Positions 7,185 through 15,439 are shown, counted from the stretch's first letter. The stretch: 22,649 bases of DNA from Clostridiales bacterium (GCA_012735285.1 JAAYHT010000001.1:1-22649), one strand, 5' to 3'. Notes: generated by a model from the letters alone, not told the origin. Program-made: numbers and translations.

Positions 7185-8301
7185 CTTAGGGCTATATATC
7201 CATATCCCCTTTTGTATTAAAAAATGTAAATATTGTGACTTCCTTTCCTTTAGCTGCTCCGATGAGGAGTTGCTATTGGCATATGTTGAGGCTTTAATTT
7301 CAGAAATTAATAGGCAGTCCCCAAAATATGCATATACTGTTGATAGCATCTTCATTGGTGGAGGGACTCCGACTTTAATCAGTGCAGAGTATATATGGAG
7401 TATACTAGATGAAATCTATCGGTCTTTTAAAGTGGATTCTGATGTTGAAAAAACAATAGAGTCTAATCCTAAGACACTTACAATAGACAAACTGAAAGCT
7501 TATAACCAGATGAGAATAAACAGGCTCAGCATAGGAGTGCAATCCCTTGATGATGATCTATTGAATCTCTTAGGAAGGGCTCACACAACAGAGGATTTCT
7601 ATAGTAACTTTCATGATGCAAGAATTGTTGGATTTGATAATATTAATGTTGATTTAATTTTCTCTATACCAGGTCAGACTGTGCCAGTTTGGGTAAAAAC
7701 CCTTAATAAAATCCTTGAATTAGATCCTGAACACATATCCTTTTACAGTCTACAGTTAGAAAAAGATACTGAGTTTTATAAAATGTACGAGGAAGGGAAG
7801 CTGGATTTAATAGATGAAGAAACAGACAGATTAATGTATCATAAAGCGTTAACCATGATGGAACAGAAAGGATATATCCATTACGAGATATCTAATGCAT
7901 CAAAGCCGGGTTATGAATGTCGCCATAATTTAAAATACTGGTCTATGGAAAATTACCTAGGATTAGGTTTAGGAGCCCATTCCTACATCGATGGCTATCG
8001 CTTTGCCAATGTTGAAGATATCAAAAAATATATTGAAAGTACCGATCAGGTAGATTGGATTCATAAAAACAGTGAGAATGATGATATTACGGAATATATA
8101 ATTACAGGCTTAAGGAAAATCGAAGGAATTTCACTTAAAGAATTTGAAAGAATATATAGAGTCAACCTTTATGAATTATATAAGGAAACCATAGACAAAC
8201 ATGTAAACAATGGTCTATTAGAGATAGATACAAAAGGTAGATTAAAACTAACGAAGTTAGGTGTAGATTTAGCTAATAAGGTGCTGGTGGATTTTGTGTG
8301 A
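7168..8301 (+). CDS. hemW: Radical SAM protein HemW (heme chaperone, coproporphyrinogen-oxidase-like)
   Basis: HemW family member. These were long annotated as oxygen-independent coproporphyrinogen III oxidase but are heme-binding chaperones, with true HemN activity lacking. 377 residues. The radical-SAM cluster motif is FCIKKCKYCDF (Cys16, Cys20, Cys23), followed by FIGGGTPTLI (about residues 62-71), the RLSIGVQSLDDDLLNLLGR block (about 114-132) and a C-terminal HemN_C region (about 300-377) with EYIITGLRKIEGIS. Start is ATG 7168 or the adjacent ATG 7171, both inside the end of lepA and without a clear ribosome binding site, suggesting coupling to lepA translation. Its usual downstream neighbour hrcA is displaced by glpK. 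Confidence 0.92.
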   Translation: MMKTNNLGLYIHIPFCIKKCKYCDFLSFSCSDEELLLAYVEALISEINRQSPKYAYTVDSIFIGGGTPTLISAEYIWSILDEIYRSFKVDSDVEKTIESNPKTLTIDKLKAYNQMRINRLSIGVQSLDDDLLNLLGRAHTTEDFYSNFHDARIVGFDNINVDLIFSIPGQTVPVWVKTLNKILELDPEHISFYSLQLEKDTEFYKMYEEGKLDLIDEETDRLMYHKALTMMEQKGYIHYEISNASKPGYECRHNLKYWSMENYLGLGLGAHSYIDGYRFANVEDIKKYIESTDQVDWIHKNSENDDITEYIITGLRKIEGISLKEFERIYRVNLYELYKETIDKHVNNGLLEIDTKGRLKLTKLGVDLANKVLVDFV

Positions 8302-8311
8302 GGGTAAAAAA

Positions 8312-9793
8312 ATGAGAAAATATATCATGGCCTTGGATCAGGGGACTACAAGTTCTCGCTGTATACTTTTTGATAAGGATGGAGAGTCAGTTAGTCAGGC
8401 TCAAGTTGAGCACACACAAATATACCCTAACCCAGGTTGGGTAGAACACAACGCAGAAGAGATTCTAAGAAACCAAATCAGCGTCGCTAAGGAAGCAATT
8501 GAAAAGGGAGGAATTAATCCTCATGAAATTGCTGCAATAGGTATCACAAATCAGCGGGAAACAACAGTTATTTGGGAGAAAAATACAGGAAGGCCGATTT
8601 ACAATGCTATAGTTTGGCAGTGTAGGAGAACTGCCGATTACTGCGAACAGTTAAAAAGTAAGCCCATCTCTAAGGTAATTAAAGATAGAACAGGACTCTA
8701 TGTCGACCCATATTTCTCAGCGACAAAAATTAAATGGATTTTGGACAATGTTGAAGGCGCTAGGGAGAAAGCGGAAAAAGGTGAGTTGTTATTTGGAACC
8801 ATCGATAGCTGGCTTATCTGGAAGCTGACTAAAGGAAAAGTACATGTAACGGATTATACAAATGCATCTAGAACCATGCTTTTTGATATAAAGAAACTAG
8901 AATGGTATGAAGAGATATTAAAGGAATTAAATATTCCCAAATCAATATTGCCTCAGGTAAAGCAATCCAGTGAGGTTTACGGTTACACCGATCCTTCAAT
9001 ATTTGGTGCAGAAATACCCATTGCCGCAATTGCAGGGGATCAGCAGGCAGGTTTTTTCGGTCATAGGTGTTTTGAACCGGGAACAGTTAAGAATACATAC
9101 GGCACAGGCGGATTTCTGCTCATGAATACTGGAGAAAAGCCTGTTTCATCTAATAATGGTCTATTAACTACAATAGCATGGGGAATAGATAATAGGGTCT
9201 ATTATGCATTAGAAGGCTCAATTTTTGTTGCAGGGGCTGCAATACAATGGTTAAGAGATGAACTTAAGATCTTAAATAAATCTAGTGAATCTGAAGAAAT
9301 GGCAAAGAGTGTTACAAGTACAAATGGTACCTATTTCGTACCAGCTTTTGTGGGATTAGGAGCCCCTTACTGGGATTCTTATGCGAGAGGTACTATAGTA
9401 GGTATAACAAGGGGTACCAATAGAAATCATCTGGTACGTGCCGCTTTGGAATCAATTGCATATCAGACTTATGATGTACTAAAAGCAATGGAAGAGGACT
9501 CAGATATTGCTTTATCTTCTTTAAAGGTAGATGGCGGCGCTTCGCAAAATGAGTTTTTAGTGCAATTTCAGGCAGATATTATAGGCAAGACTGTGGAACA
9601 GTCTTCTTATAGTGAAATCACTGCTTTAGGAGTGGCATACCTGGCTGGATTAGCCGTAGGATATTGGGATAGTATCAATGACATTAAAGGTAGAAAAACA
9701 AAATTATTTGAACCTAATATGGATGATAAAACACGAGATGAATTGCTTAAAGGATGGCATAGGGCGGTTAAAGCGTCTAGATTTATAGATTAA
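8312..9793 (+). CDS. glpK: Glycerol kinase
   Basis: Phosphorylates glycerol with ATP to sn-glycerol-3-phosphate, the first step of glycerol use and a supply for lipid synthesis. The ATG at 8312 is preferred over GTG 8294 because GAGGG lies 7 bases ahead and the product begins MRKYIMALDQGTTSSRCILF. It has 493 residues, normal for the family. FGGY-family blocks are DQGTTSSR (9-16), NQRETTVIWEK (80-90), IAGDQQAGFFG (240-250), NTYGTGGFLLMNTGE (261-275) and DGGASQNEFLVQFQADI near the C-terminus. No glpF or glpD lies nearby. Only 10 bases separate it from hemW, so it probably rides on the lepA-hemW transcript. Its stop overlaps the convergent kinase-like gene by 11 bases. Confidence 0.97.
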   Translation: MRKYIMALDQGTTSSRCILFDKDGESVSQAQVEHTQIYPNPGWVEHNAEEILRNQISVAKEAIEKGGINPHEIAAIGITNQRETTVIWEKNTGRPIYNAIVWQCRRTADYCEQLKSKPISKVIKDRTGLYVDPYFSATKIKWILDNVEGAREKAEKGELLFGTIDSWLIWKLTKGKVHVTDYTNASRTMLFDIKKLEWYEEILKELNIPKSILPQVKQSSEVYGYTDPSIFGAEIPIAAIAGDQQAGFFGHRCFEPGTVKNTYGTGGFLLMNTGEKPVSSNNGLLTTIAWGIDNRVYYALEGSIFVAGAAIQWLRDELKILNKSSESEEMAKSVTSTNGTYFVPAFVGLGAPYWDSYARGTIVGITRGTNRNHLVRAALESIAYQTYDVLKAMEEDSDIALSSLKVDGGASQNEFLVQFQADIIGKTVEQSSYSEITALGVAYLAGLAVGYWDSINDIKGRKTKLFEPNMDDKTRDELLKGWHRAVKASRFID

Positions 9794-10406
9794 ATTTCAT
9801 TTTAACAAATGTGGATATCAACTCTACTGTGCCGTCAATTCCTAAGATGCTGCTGTTGATAGATAGGTGATAGTTATCAACTTCTCCCCATCCACCATCG
9901 GAATAGTAGTTATAGTAGTTGGCTCTTTCTTTATCTTTTTTTATCATGATTTCTTTTGCTTCGGATTCTGGTATATTAAAGCGGGCTGCTATTCTTTTGA
10001 TCTTATCTTCTATATCTGCATGGATAAAAATGCTGACTAGACCTGGATGATTCTTAAGTATGCGATCTGCACACCGGCCAACAATTACACATGATTCTTC
10101 TTGAGCAACTTTTTTAATAATATCAGACTGAATAAAAAACAACCTGTCGTTCATAGGAATATCATTGTAAGTAGCAGGTCGTACATAGCTAGCTGTGCCC
10201 ATAGCTAAAGAAGTCCAAAAATGGCTTGTACGCTTTTCATCTACTTCTTCAAATAGGTCAAAATTAATACCACTTTCTTTAGCGGCTAGGGTAAGAATTT
10301 CTTTGTCAAAGAATTTAAAACTAAACTTTTCAGACAGTTTTTTACCAATGATTCGTCCTCCACTGCCGTACTGTCTTCCGATAGTTACAATAATATTATT
10401 TTCCAT
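9783..10406 (-). CDS. Cytidylate kinase-like family protein (P-loop kinase, PF13189 type)
   Basis: A 207-residue P-loop protein of the 'cytidylate kinase-like' family common in Clostridia. The N-terminus IIVTIGRQYGSGGRIIGKKL (residues 5-24) is the nucleotide-binding loop, followed by FKFFDKEILTLAAKESGI, the family's 'FYD.E.L..A' region. EESCVIVGRCADRIL (about 103-117) and IKRIAARFNIPESEAKEIM are the other shared blocks. It resembles Cmk but lacks the usual Cmk length and NMP-binding layout, so true CMP kinase activity is doubtful and the physiological substrate is unknown. GGAGG precedes ATG 10404-10406. It points against the operon, converging on glpK with an 11-base overlap and diverging from hrcA. 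Confidence 0.85.
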   Translation of the reverse strand: MENNIIVTIGRQYGSGGRIIGKKLSEKFSFKFFDKEILTLAAKESGINFDLFEEVDEKRTSHFWTSLAMGTASYVRPATYNDIPMNDRLFFIQSDIIKKVAQEESCVIVGRCADRILKNHPGLVSIFIHADIEDKIKRIAARFNIPESEAKEIMIKKDKERANYYNYYSDGGWGEVDNYHLSINSSILGIDGTVELISTFVKMKFNL

Positions 10407-10476
10407 AACGAAGATCCTCCAATTATATTTTCTGAGAAAAAAGGTATAATGTCAATGGAAATATTTCTTAAAACTG

Positions 10477-10505
10477 TTGACATAAAAGCATATAGGTGGT
10501 AAATT
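10477..10505 (+). promoter_or_regulatory. Sigma-A promoter of the hrcA heat-shock operon
   Basis: Perfect -35 TTGACA (10477-10482), 17-base spacer, -10 TAAATT (10500-10505, four of six consensus positions). The predicted start, about 10512, lies next to the CIRCE element, the known layout for HrcA control. Confidence 0.75.
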
Positions 10506-10515
10506 AATACTGGAG

Positions 10516-10542
10516 TTAGCACTCACCTTGATAGAGTGCTAA
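10516..10542 (+). promoter_or_regulatory. CIRCE operator (HrcA binding site)
   Basis: TTAGCACTC (10516-10524), 9 bases, GAGTGCTAA (10534-10542): an exact match to the CIRCE consensus. HrcA bound here represses the operon, and GroEL is the known modulator of HrcA activity. It lies between the promoter and the hrcA ribosome binding site, so it would be in the 5' leader. Confidence 0.97.
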
Positions 10543-10559
10543 CAAAAAGAGGTGATGGT

Positions 10560-11606
10560 ATGGAATTAAGTGAAAGAAAACTTAAAATTCTACATGCGAT
10601 TGTATTAGACTTTATTTCTACTGCAGAACCAGTAGGTTCGCGGACCTTATCAAGAAAATACAATCTAGGAATCAGTCCGGCAACTATTAGAAATGAGATG
10701 GCGGATCTAGAGGAGATGGGTTATCTTACACATCCTTACACATCGGCTGGTAGAGTCCCATCTGCCAAAGCGTATCGCCTATATGTTAATAACTTGATGG
10801 AGCGATATGAGCTAAAAGATAACGAGAAAAGAATCATTAGACAGAAATTGTATAAAAATTTAACCGAGCTTGATAAAACTATTGAACGCGCGGCTAATAT
10901 ACTTTCGGAGTTGACGAACCTAACATCATTTGCACTTTCACCCAAGCAAGATGAAGATATATTGAAGTATATAAACATACTTCCTCTAGGTGGTAATACT
11001 GTATTGTTGATGATAGTTGCAGAAAGCGGAAAAGTATCCAATACAGTGTTGAATTTAAGGGTTCCTTTTACAGAGGAAAGGCTTTCATTGATGTCTAAGG
11101 TAATGACTTACAACTATAGAGGGAAGAGACTGAGCGACATTCTAAAAATGGACATTATTAAAAAATTTGAGACTGACATCGAAGCATTGAGCAAACTTGC
11201 AGAAAGTATTATGCCGAACTTCCTAAGTACTTTGGAAGATATGCTTAATGTAGAGCTTTATATGGATGGGTTCACAAACATATTTGATATTCCAGAGTAC
11301 AACGATATCGAAAAGGCGAAGCTATTCTTAGAACTGCTCAATGAAAAGAAAAGTCTCACTGAAGTATTGTTGAATCGTGATAGTGGTGTAATTATCACTA
11401 TTGGCGATGAACATTCAGAAGAGCTAATGAAGGAATGTAGCCTCATCACAGCTAGCTATAGAGTTGATGGCAAGTTTGTAGGTAAACTTGGTGTTATAGG
11501 TCCTACTAGGATGAGGTATGCTGAAGTCACTTCCGTGATTGAATATTTGACGGAAAATTTAAGCAATGCGTTTCGACTGACTGAAGGAGGAGAAAATGAA
11601 GAATAA
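10560..11606 (+). CDS. hrcA: Heat-inducible transcription repressor HrcA
   Basis: Negative regulator of class I heat-shock genes through CIRCE. ATG 10560 is chosen over the in-frame GTG 10536, which lies inside the CIRCE right arm. It has AAAGAGGTG before it and gives MELSERKLKILHAIVLDFIS, the usual N-terminus. Length 348 residues, normal. The winged-helix DNA-binding domain is about residues 1-75 (SPATIRNEMADLEEMGYLTHPYTSAGRVPS), followed by the GAF-like and insertion regions, with IGPTRMRYAEVTSVIEYL near the C-terminus. First gene of hrcA-grpE-dnaK-dnaJ, so it is autoregulated through the CIRCE just upstream. Its end overlaps grpE by 11 bases. Confidence 0.98.
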   Translation: MELSERKLKILHAIVLDFISTAEPVGSRTLSRKYNLGISPATIRNEMADLEEMGYLTHPYTSAGRVPSAKAYRLYVNNLMERYELKDNEKRIIRQKLYKNLTELDKTIERAANILSELTNLTSFALSPKQDEDILKYINILPLGGNTVLLMIVAESGKVSNTVLNLRVPFTEERLSLMSKVMTYNYRGKRLSDILKMDIIKKFETDIEALSKLAESIMPNFLSTLEDMLNVELYMDGFTNIFDIPEYNDIEKAKLFLELLNEKKSLTEVLLNRDSGVIITIGDEHSEELMKECSLITASYRVDGKFVGKLGVIGPTRMRYAEVTSVIEYLTENLSNAFRLTEGGENEE

Positions 11607-12207
11607 GAATAAGGAAGAGTTGAATAATGAAACTTTAAATGATGTTGACGAGGGTATAACAGAAGAAGGAGCCAAGGATAATAAACAAAGGGAATCAGAA
11701 GCAGAGACTGAAGAGGAAGTAGTCGAAGATGTAAAGGAAGAAGAGAAGACATCTGAAGAAGAAGGGGAAACAAAAGGAGAGGCCTCCGAAGAAGAGGATG
11801 AAGAATTACAAGCCAAGTATTTGAGATTGGCCGCAGATTTTCAGAATTATAAAAAAAGAGTAGAAAAAGAAAAAAGTGATATATACTCTTTTGCCAATGA
11901 AAAATTAATTACTGAACTCCTTGATGTTATAGATAACTTCGAGCGAGCATTAGAAGTTGAAAGTGAAGATAAGGGCATGCTCAATGGAATAAAATTGGTT
12001 TACAAACAATTTAAAGGGGTATTAGAAAAAAACGGATTGGAAGATATTAAGGCAGAAGGCGAGCCTTTCGATCCAAATTTCCATCATGCCGTGATGACTG
12101 AGAAGGTTGATTCTCATGAATCAGGGTATGTTATTGAAGTTTTTCAAAAGGGGTATTTACTTAATAAGAAAGTTATACGACCAGCAATGGTTAAAGTTGC
12201 TGAATAA
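11596..12207 (+). CDS. grpE: Nucleotide exchange factor GrpE
   Basis: Homodimeric exchange factor that releases ADP from DnaK. 203 residues. Residues 1 to about 70 are extremely rich in Glu and Asp and probably disordered. A long coiled-coil region follows (about 72-140: LRLAADFQNYKKRVEKEK, ELLDVIDNFERALE), then the beta domain with FDPNFHHAVM and KKVIRPAMVKVAE at the C-terminus. ATG 11596 follows GGAGGAG and lies inside the end of hrcA, so translation is coupled. The biased acidic tail explains the open but non-coding frames on the opposite strand here. Confidence 0.97.
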   Translation: MKNKNKEELNNETLNDVDEGITEEGAKDNKQRESEAETEEEVVEDVKEEEKTSEEEGETKGEASEEEDEELQAKYLRLAADFQNYKKRVEKEKSDIYSFANEKLITELLDVIDNFERALEVESEDKGMLNGIKLVYKQFKGVLEKNGLEDIKAEGEPFDPNFHHAVMTEKVDSHESGYVIEVFQKGYLLNKKVIRPAMVKVAE

Positions 12208-12251
12208 TTATTATGCCAATGTGACTAATTTAATCAAATAGGAGGAATGAA

Positions 12252-14120
12252 ATGGGAAAAGTTATTGGTATTGACTTAGGGACAACAAACTCATGTGTTG
12301 CGGTTCTCGAAGGCGGAGATCCAATTGTTATTACAAACGCAGAAGGAAATAGAACAACACCTTCTATAGTGGGTTTTGCTAAAAACGGTGAAAGATTAGT
12401 TGGAGAAACTGCAAAACGCCAAGCTATAACAAATCCGCTGAGAACGATCACATCAATTAAAAGACATATGGGAACCGATTATAAAGTTGAAATTGATGGG
12501 AAGACGTACGCTCCCCAGGATATATCTGCTATGATTTTATCGAAATTGAAGGCTGATGCGGAAGCTTACTTAGGCGAAAAAGTAACAGAAGCAGTAATTA
12601 CTGTACCTGCATACTTTACTGATAGCCAGAAGCAAGCAACTAAAGACGCTGGGAAAATTGCAGGCCTTGATGTTAAGAGAATAATCAATGAGCCAACTGC
12701 TGCAGCATTAGCCTATGGTTTAGATAAAGAAACAGGTAATCATAAGATACTTGTATATGACCTTGGTGGGGGTACATTTGACGTATCTATTCTTGAATTA
12801 GGAGACGGTGTATTTGAGGTACTTGCTACCAGTGGAAATAACAAGCTAGGTGGAGATGACTTTGATGAGGCTTTGATGAACTTTATAGCAGACAGCTTTG
12901 CAAAGGAACATGGTATCGATTTAAGACAAGATAAGATGGCTTTGCAGAGATTGAAAGAGGCTTCAGAAAAAGCTAAGAAAGAACTATCTTCATCTCAAAC
13001 AACAAATATAAATCTGCCCTTTATCACTGTAGGCGAAGACGGTCCTCTTCATCTAAATATGGATATTACTAGGGCTAAGTTTGAACAACTTACAGAACAT
13101 CTAGTTGAAAAAACTATCGAGCCAATGAGAAGGGCGATTTCCGACGCAGGTATATCTACTAGCGATATAGAAAAGGTAATCCTAGTAGGTGGCTCAACAA
13201 GAATACCTGCAGTTCAAGAAGCAGTAAAAAGAGTTACTGGCAAAGAGCCATTTAAGGGGATAAATCCTGATGAATGTGTAGCAATCGGAGCTGCTATTCA
13301 GGCTGGAGTTTTAACTGGTGAGGTTACGGATATTCTACTGTTAGACGTAACACCTCTATCCTTGTCAATTGAAACTTTAGGTGGAGTTGCAACTAAATTA
13401 ATAGAAAGAAACACGACTATACCTACAAGGAAGAGCCAGATCTTTACTACTGCTGCTGACAATCAAACTGCTGTAGATATCCACGTAATGCAAGGCGAAA
13501 GAGAGATGGCAGCAGGAAATATTACCTTAGGAAGATTCCAGCTTACCGGAATTCCACCTGCTCCACGGGGTGTACCACAGATAGAAGTAACATTTGACAT
13601 CGACGCTAACGGTATTGTAAATGTAAGCGCAAAGGATTTGGGTACAGGCAGGGAGCAAAAGATAACCATTACTTCTTCTAATAAACTGTCAGAAGAAGAA
13701 ATTCAACAGAAGATCAAGGAAGCAGAGCAGTTTGCGGAAGAAGACAGAAGAAGAAAAGAAGAAGTTGAAGTTAAGAACAAAGCAGAGTCTCTAGTTTATG
13801 AAACGGAAAAGGCTCTTAAAGAAATAGGAACAAATATCAGTGACGATGAAAAGAATGAAATAGAAAACGCTAAGGAAGACCTAAAGAATGCTTTAGAGGC
13901 AGGCAATATAGACGAAATCAAGGCTAAGACCGAAATTTTAACTGAAACATTCCATAAACTTGCTGCGAAACTTTATCAACAAACTAGCCAGGGAGGCTAT
14001 GATCCAAATAGCACAACCGGCGGTTTTGGGGGAGATGCTGAAAGAAGTAGCAGTGATTCATCGACCGACGATGATAATGTAGTAGATGCCGATTACGAAG
14101 TCGTTGATGATGATAAATAG
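12252..14120 (+). CDS. dnaK: Chaperone protein DnaK (Hsp70)
   Basis: ATP-dependent Hsp70 chaperone of the cytosol. 622 residues. The nucleotide-binding domain starts MGKVIGIDLGTTNSCVAVLE and includes VPAYFTDSQKQATKDAG, NEPTAAALAYGLDK and VLVGGSTRIPAVQ. The interdomain linker lies before VTPLSLSIETLGG (about residue 370). The substrate-binding domain and lid follow, and the tail ends VVDADYEVVDDDK, close to the usual DnaK C-terminus. The nucleotide-binding domain lacks the extra segment of Gram-negative DnaK, as expected for Gram-positive lineages. AGGAGG precedes the ATG at 12252, 44 bases after grpE. Heat control comes from the CIRCE upstream of hrcA. Confidence 0.99.
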   Translation: MGKVIGIDLGTTNSCVAVLEGGDPIVITNAEGNRTTPSIVGFAKNGERLVGETAKRQAITNPLRTITSIKRHMGTDYKVEIDGKTYAPQDISAMILSKLKADAEAYLGEKVTEAVITVPAYFTDSQKQATKDAGKIAGLDVKRIINEPTAAALAYGLDKETGNHKILVYDLGGGTFDVSILELGDGVFEVLATSGNNKLGGDDFDEALMNFIADSFAKEHGIDLRQDKMALQRLKEASEKAKKELSSSQTTNINLPFITVGEDGPLHLNMDITRAKFEQLTEHLVEKTIEPMRRAISDAGISTSDIEKVILVGGSTRIPAVQEAVKRVTGKEPFKGINPDECVAIGAAIQAGVLTGEVTDILLLDVTPLSLSIETLGGVATKLIERNTTIPTRKSQIFTTAADNQTAVDIHVMQGEREMAAGNITLGRFQLTGIPPAPRGVPQIEVTFDIDANGIVNVSAKDLGTGREQKITITSSNKLSEEEIQQKIKEAEQFAEEDRRRKEEVEVKNKAESLVYETEKALKEIGTNISDDEKNEIENAKEDLKNALEAGNIDEIKAKTEILTETFHKLAAKLYQQTSQGGYDPNSTTGGFGGDAERSSSDSSTDDDNVVDADYEVVDDDK

Positions 14121-14150
14121 GACATAAGAAAGTCGTTTTAAAAGCTAAAG

Positions 14151-14194
14151 GAGGTCGTGTTAAAATAATTCCAATAATTTTCTAACACGACCTC
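14151..14194 (+). promoter_or_regulatory. Large hairpin between dnaK and dnaJ
   Basis: Perfect 12-base inverted repeat GAGGTCGTGTTA (14151-14162) / TAACACGACCTC (14183-14194) around 20 bases that can pair further (AATT 14167-14170 with AATT 14176-14179). No T-run follows, so it is not a standard terminator. Possible roles are RNA processing or 3'-end stabilisation of the upstream message, giving more DnaK than DnaJ. The first arm contains most of an AAAGGAGG ribosome-binding-like string. Confidence 0.6.
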
Positions 14195-14244
14195 GAGTAC
14201 TTAACATATATTATTACAAATATTTTATGGGGGATAAAAAGTAT

Positions 14245-15396
14245 ATGGCAGAAAAGAAACGAGACTACTATGAAATACTCGGCATAAGCAAAGGTGCCTC
14301 TCAGGATGAGATCAAATCAGCTTTTAGAAAAAAAGCTATGGAGTATCATCCTGACAGAAATCCCGGTGATAAGACTGCGGAAGCAAAATTTAAGGAAGTA
14401 AACGAAGCATATGAGGTTTTATCCGACCCCCAGAAAAAGGAGAGATATGATAGATTTGGCCATGCTGGGGTAGATCCTAATGCCGGTTTTGGTGGTGCCG
14501 GCTTTGGAGGTGGCTTCGGCGGTGGCTTTGAAGATATATTCGGTGATTTATTCGGCAGCATGTTTGGTGGTGGATTCGGTGGTTTTAGTCAATCAAGAAG
14601 AAACGCACCCCAAAAAGGCGCAGATATACAGAAGAATCTAAGGATCACATTTGAGGAAGCTGCCTTTGGAGCAAAGAAAAACATAGTTTTAAATAAATTG
14701 ACACCATGTGATGAATGTGGTGGTACAGGCGCTGCTAAGGGTGCAGCAAAAGTAACCTGCCCAAACTGCGATGGAACAGGGGAGGTAAGGAGCACACAGA
14801 GAACACCTTTTGGACAGTTTACTAATATCCAGACATGTAGCAAGTGCGGAGGAACAGGTCAAGTAATAGATATTCCATGTTCTAAATGTAGTGGTAGTGG
14901 AACTATACGCAAGAAGGTAACAATAAGTGTAGACATACCTGCTGGAGTCGATAACGATTCCTTTATTTCCTTAAAAGGTCAAGGGGAACCGGGTAAAAAT
15001 GGCGGTCCAAATGGTGACCTCTACGTTGTTATTTCAGTTGAACCGCACAAATTGTTCAAACGAAAGGGCAGCGATTTATGGTTAGAAATGCCGATTACTT
15101 TCGATCAGGCAGCACTGGGTGCAGAGTTAATTGTACCGACCCTGAAAGAAAAGGTGAGCTACAAAATACCTGAAGGAACCCAACCTGGCACTGTTTTCAG
15201 GTTGAAAGGTAAGGGAATTAAGCAGTTAAAATCAACAAGACATGGTGACCTATATGTCAAAGTAACTCTAGAAGTGCCTACTAAATTAAATGGTAAGCAG
15301 AAGAAATTAATAAAAGAATTAGGTGAATCATTAGATAAGAGCTCATATACCAAACATAAAGGATTTACAGATACAGTGAGAGAGCTATTTAAGTGA
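14245..15396 (+). CDS. dnaJ: Chaperone protein DnaJ (Hsp40, type I)
   Basis: Co-chaperone that delivers substrates to DnaK and stimulates its ATPase. ATG 14245 is preferred over ATG 14227 because GGGGGA (14229-14234) is placed to serve it, giving MAEKKRDYYEILGISKGASQ and 383 residues. The J domain is residues 7-72 with HPD at 35-37. The Gly/Phe-rich region is about 75-117. Four zinc-binding CxxCxGxG repeats begin at Cys155, Cys172, Cys198 and Cys212. The C-terminal substrate-binding and dimerisation region is about 220-383. It is the last gene of the CIRCE-controlled operon and is followed by a hairpin at 15401-15439. It is a complete type I DnaJ with nothing missing. Confidence 0.98.
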   Translation: MAEKKRDYYEILGISKGASQDEIKSAFRKKAMEYHPDRNPGDKTAEAKFKEVNEAYEVLSDPQKKERYDRFGHAGVDPNAGFGGAGFGGGFGGGFEDIFGDLFGSMFGGGFGGFSQSRRNAPQKGADIQKNLRITFEEAAFGAKKNIVLNKLTPCDECGGTGAAKGAAKVTCPNCDGTGEVRSTQRTPFGQFTNIQTCSKCGGTGQVIDIPCSKCSGSGTIRKKVTISVDIPAGVDNDSFISLKGQGEPGKNGGPNGDLYVVISVEPHKLFKRKGSDLWLEMPITFDQAALGAELIVPTLKEKVSYKIPEGTQPGTVFRLKGKGIKQLKSTRHGDLYVKVTLEVPTKLNGKQKKLIKELGESLDKSSYTKHKGFTDTVRELFK

Positions 15397-15400
15397 AGTT

Positions 15401-15439
15401 AAAGGGACAAGAGTCAAAATTGGCACTTGCCCCTTTTTT
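15401..15439 (+). terminator. Terminator-like imperfect hairpin after dnaJ
   Basis: Arms 15401-15415 (AAAGGGACAAGAGTC) and 15422-15436 (GGCACTTGCCCCTTT) form 15 positions with two mismatches (A-C and A-A) and one T-G wobble, with loop AAAATT and a run of six T. It plausibly ends the heat-shock operon. The GGGACAAG...CTTGCCCC core also resembles dispersed repeats I remember from clostridial intergenic regions, an unverified recollection. Confidence 0.6.

Noticed and set aside
10440..10482. Minus-strand TTGACA (with TATAAT further on) as a promoter of the kinase-like gene.
   Set aside because: The spacer between the two perfect boxes is 22 bases, too long for sigma-A, and the 17-base alternative (GAAAAT) is weak.
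10536..10559. GTG start extending HrcA by eight residues.
   Set aside because: It lies in the right arm of the CIRCE operator, and AAAGAGGTG is positioned for ATG 10560.
11456..11816. Open minus-strand frames (Ser/Phe/Leu-rich) opposite the hrcA end and grpE start.
   Set aside because: They are mirror images of the Glu/Lys-rich coding sequence of GrpE and lack ribosome binding sites and family resemblance.
14146..14171. Small leader peptide starting with GTG after AAAGGAGG between dnaK and dnaJ.
   Set aside because: The reading frame ends after three codons and the spacing to the ribosome binding site is too short.
14227..14244. Upstream ATG as the dnaJ start (adds MGDKKY).
   Set aside because: It has no ribosome binding site, whereas GGGGGA inside this stretch is well placed for ATG 14245, which gives the usual DnaJ N-terminus.
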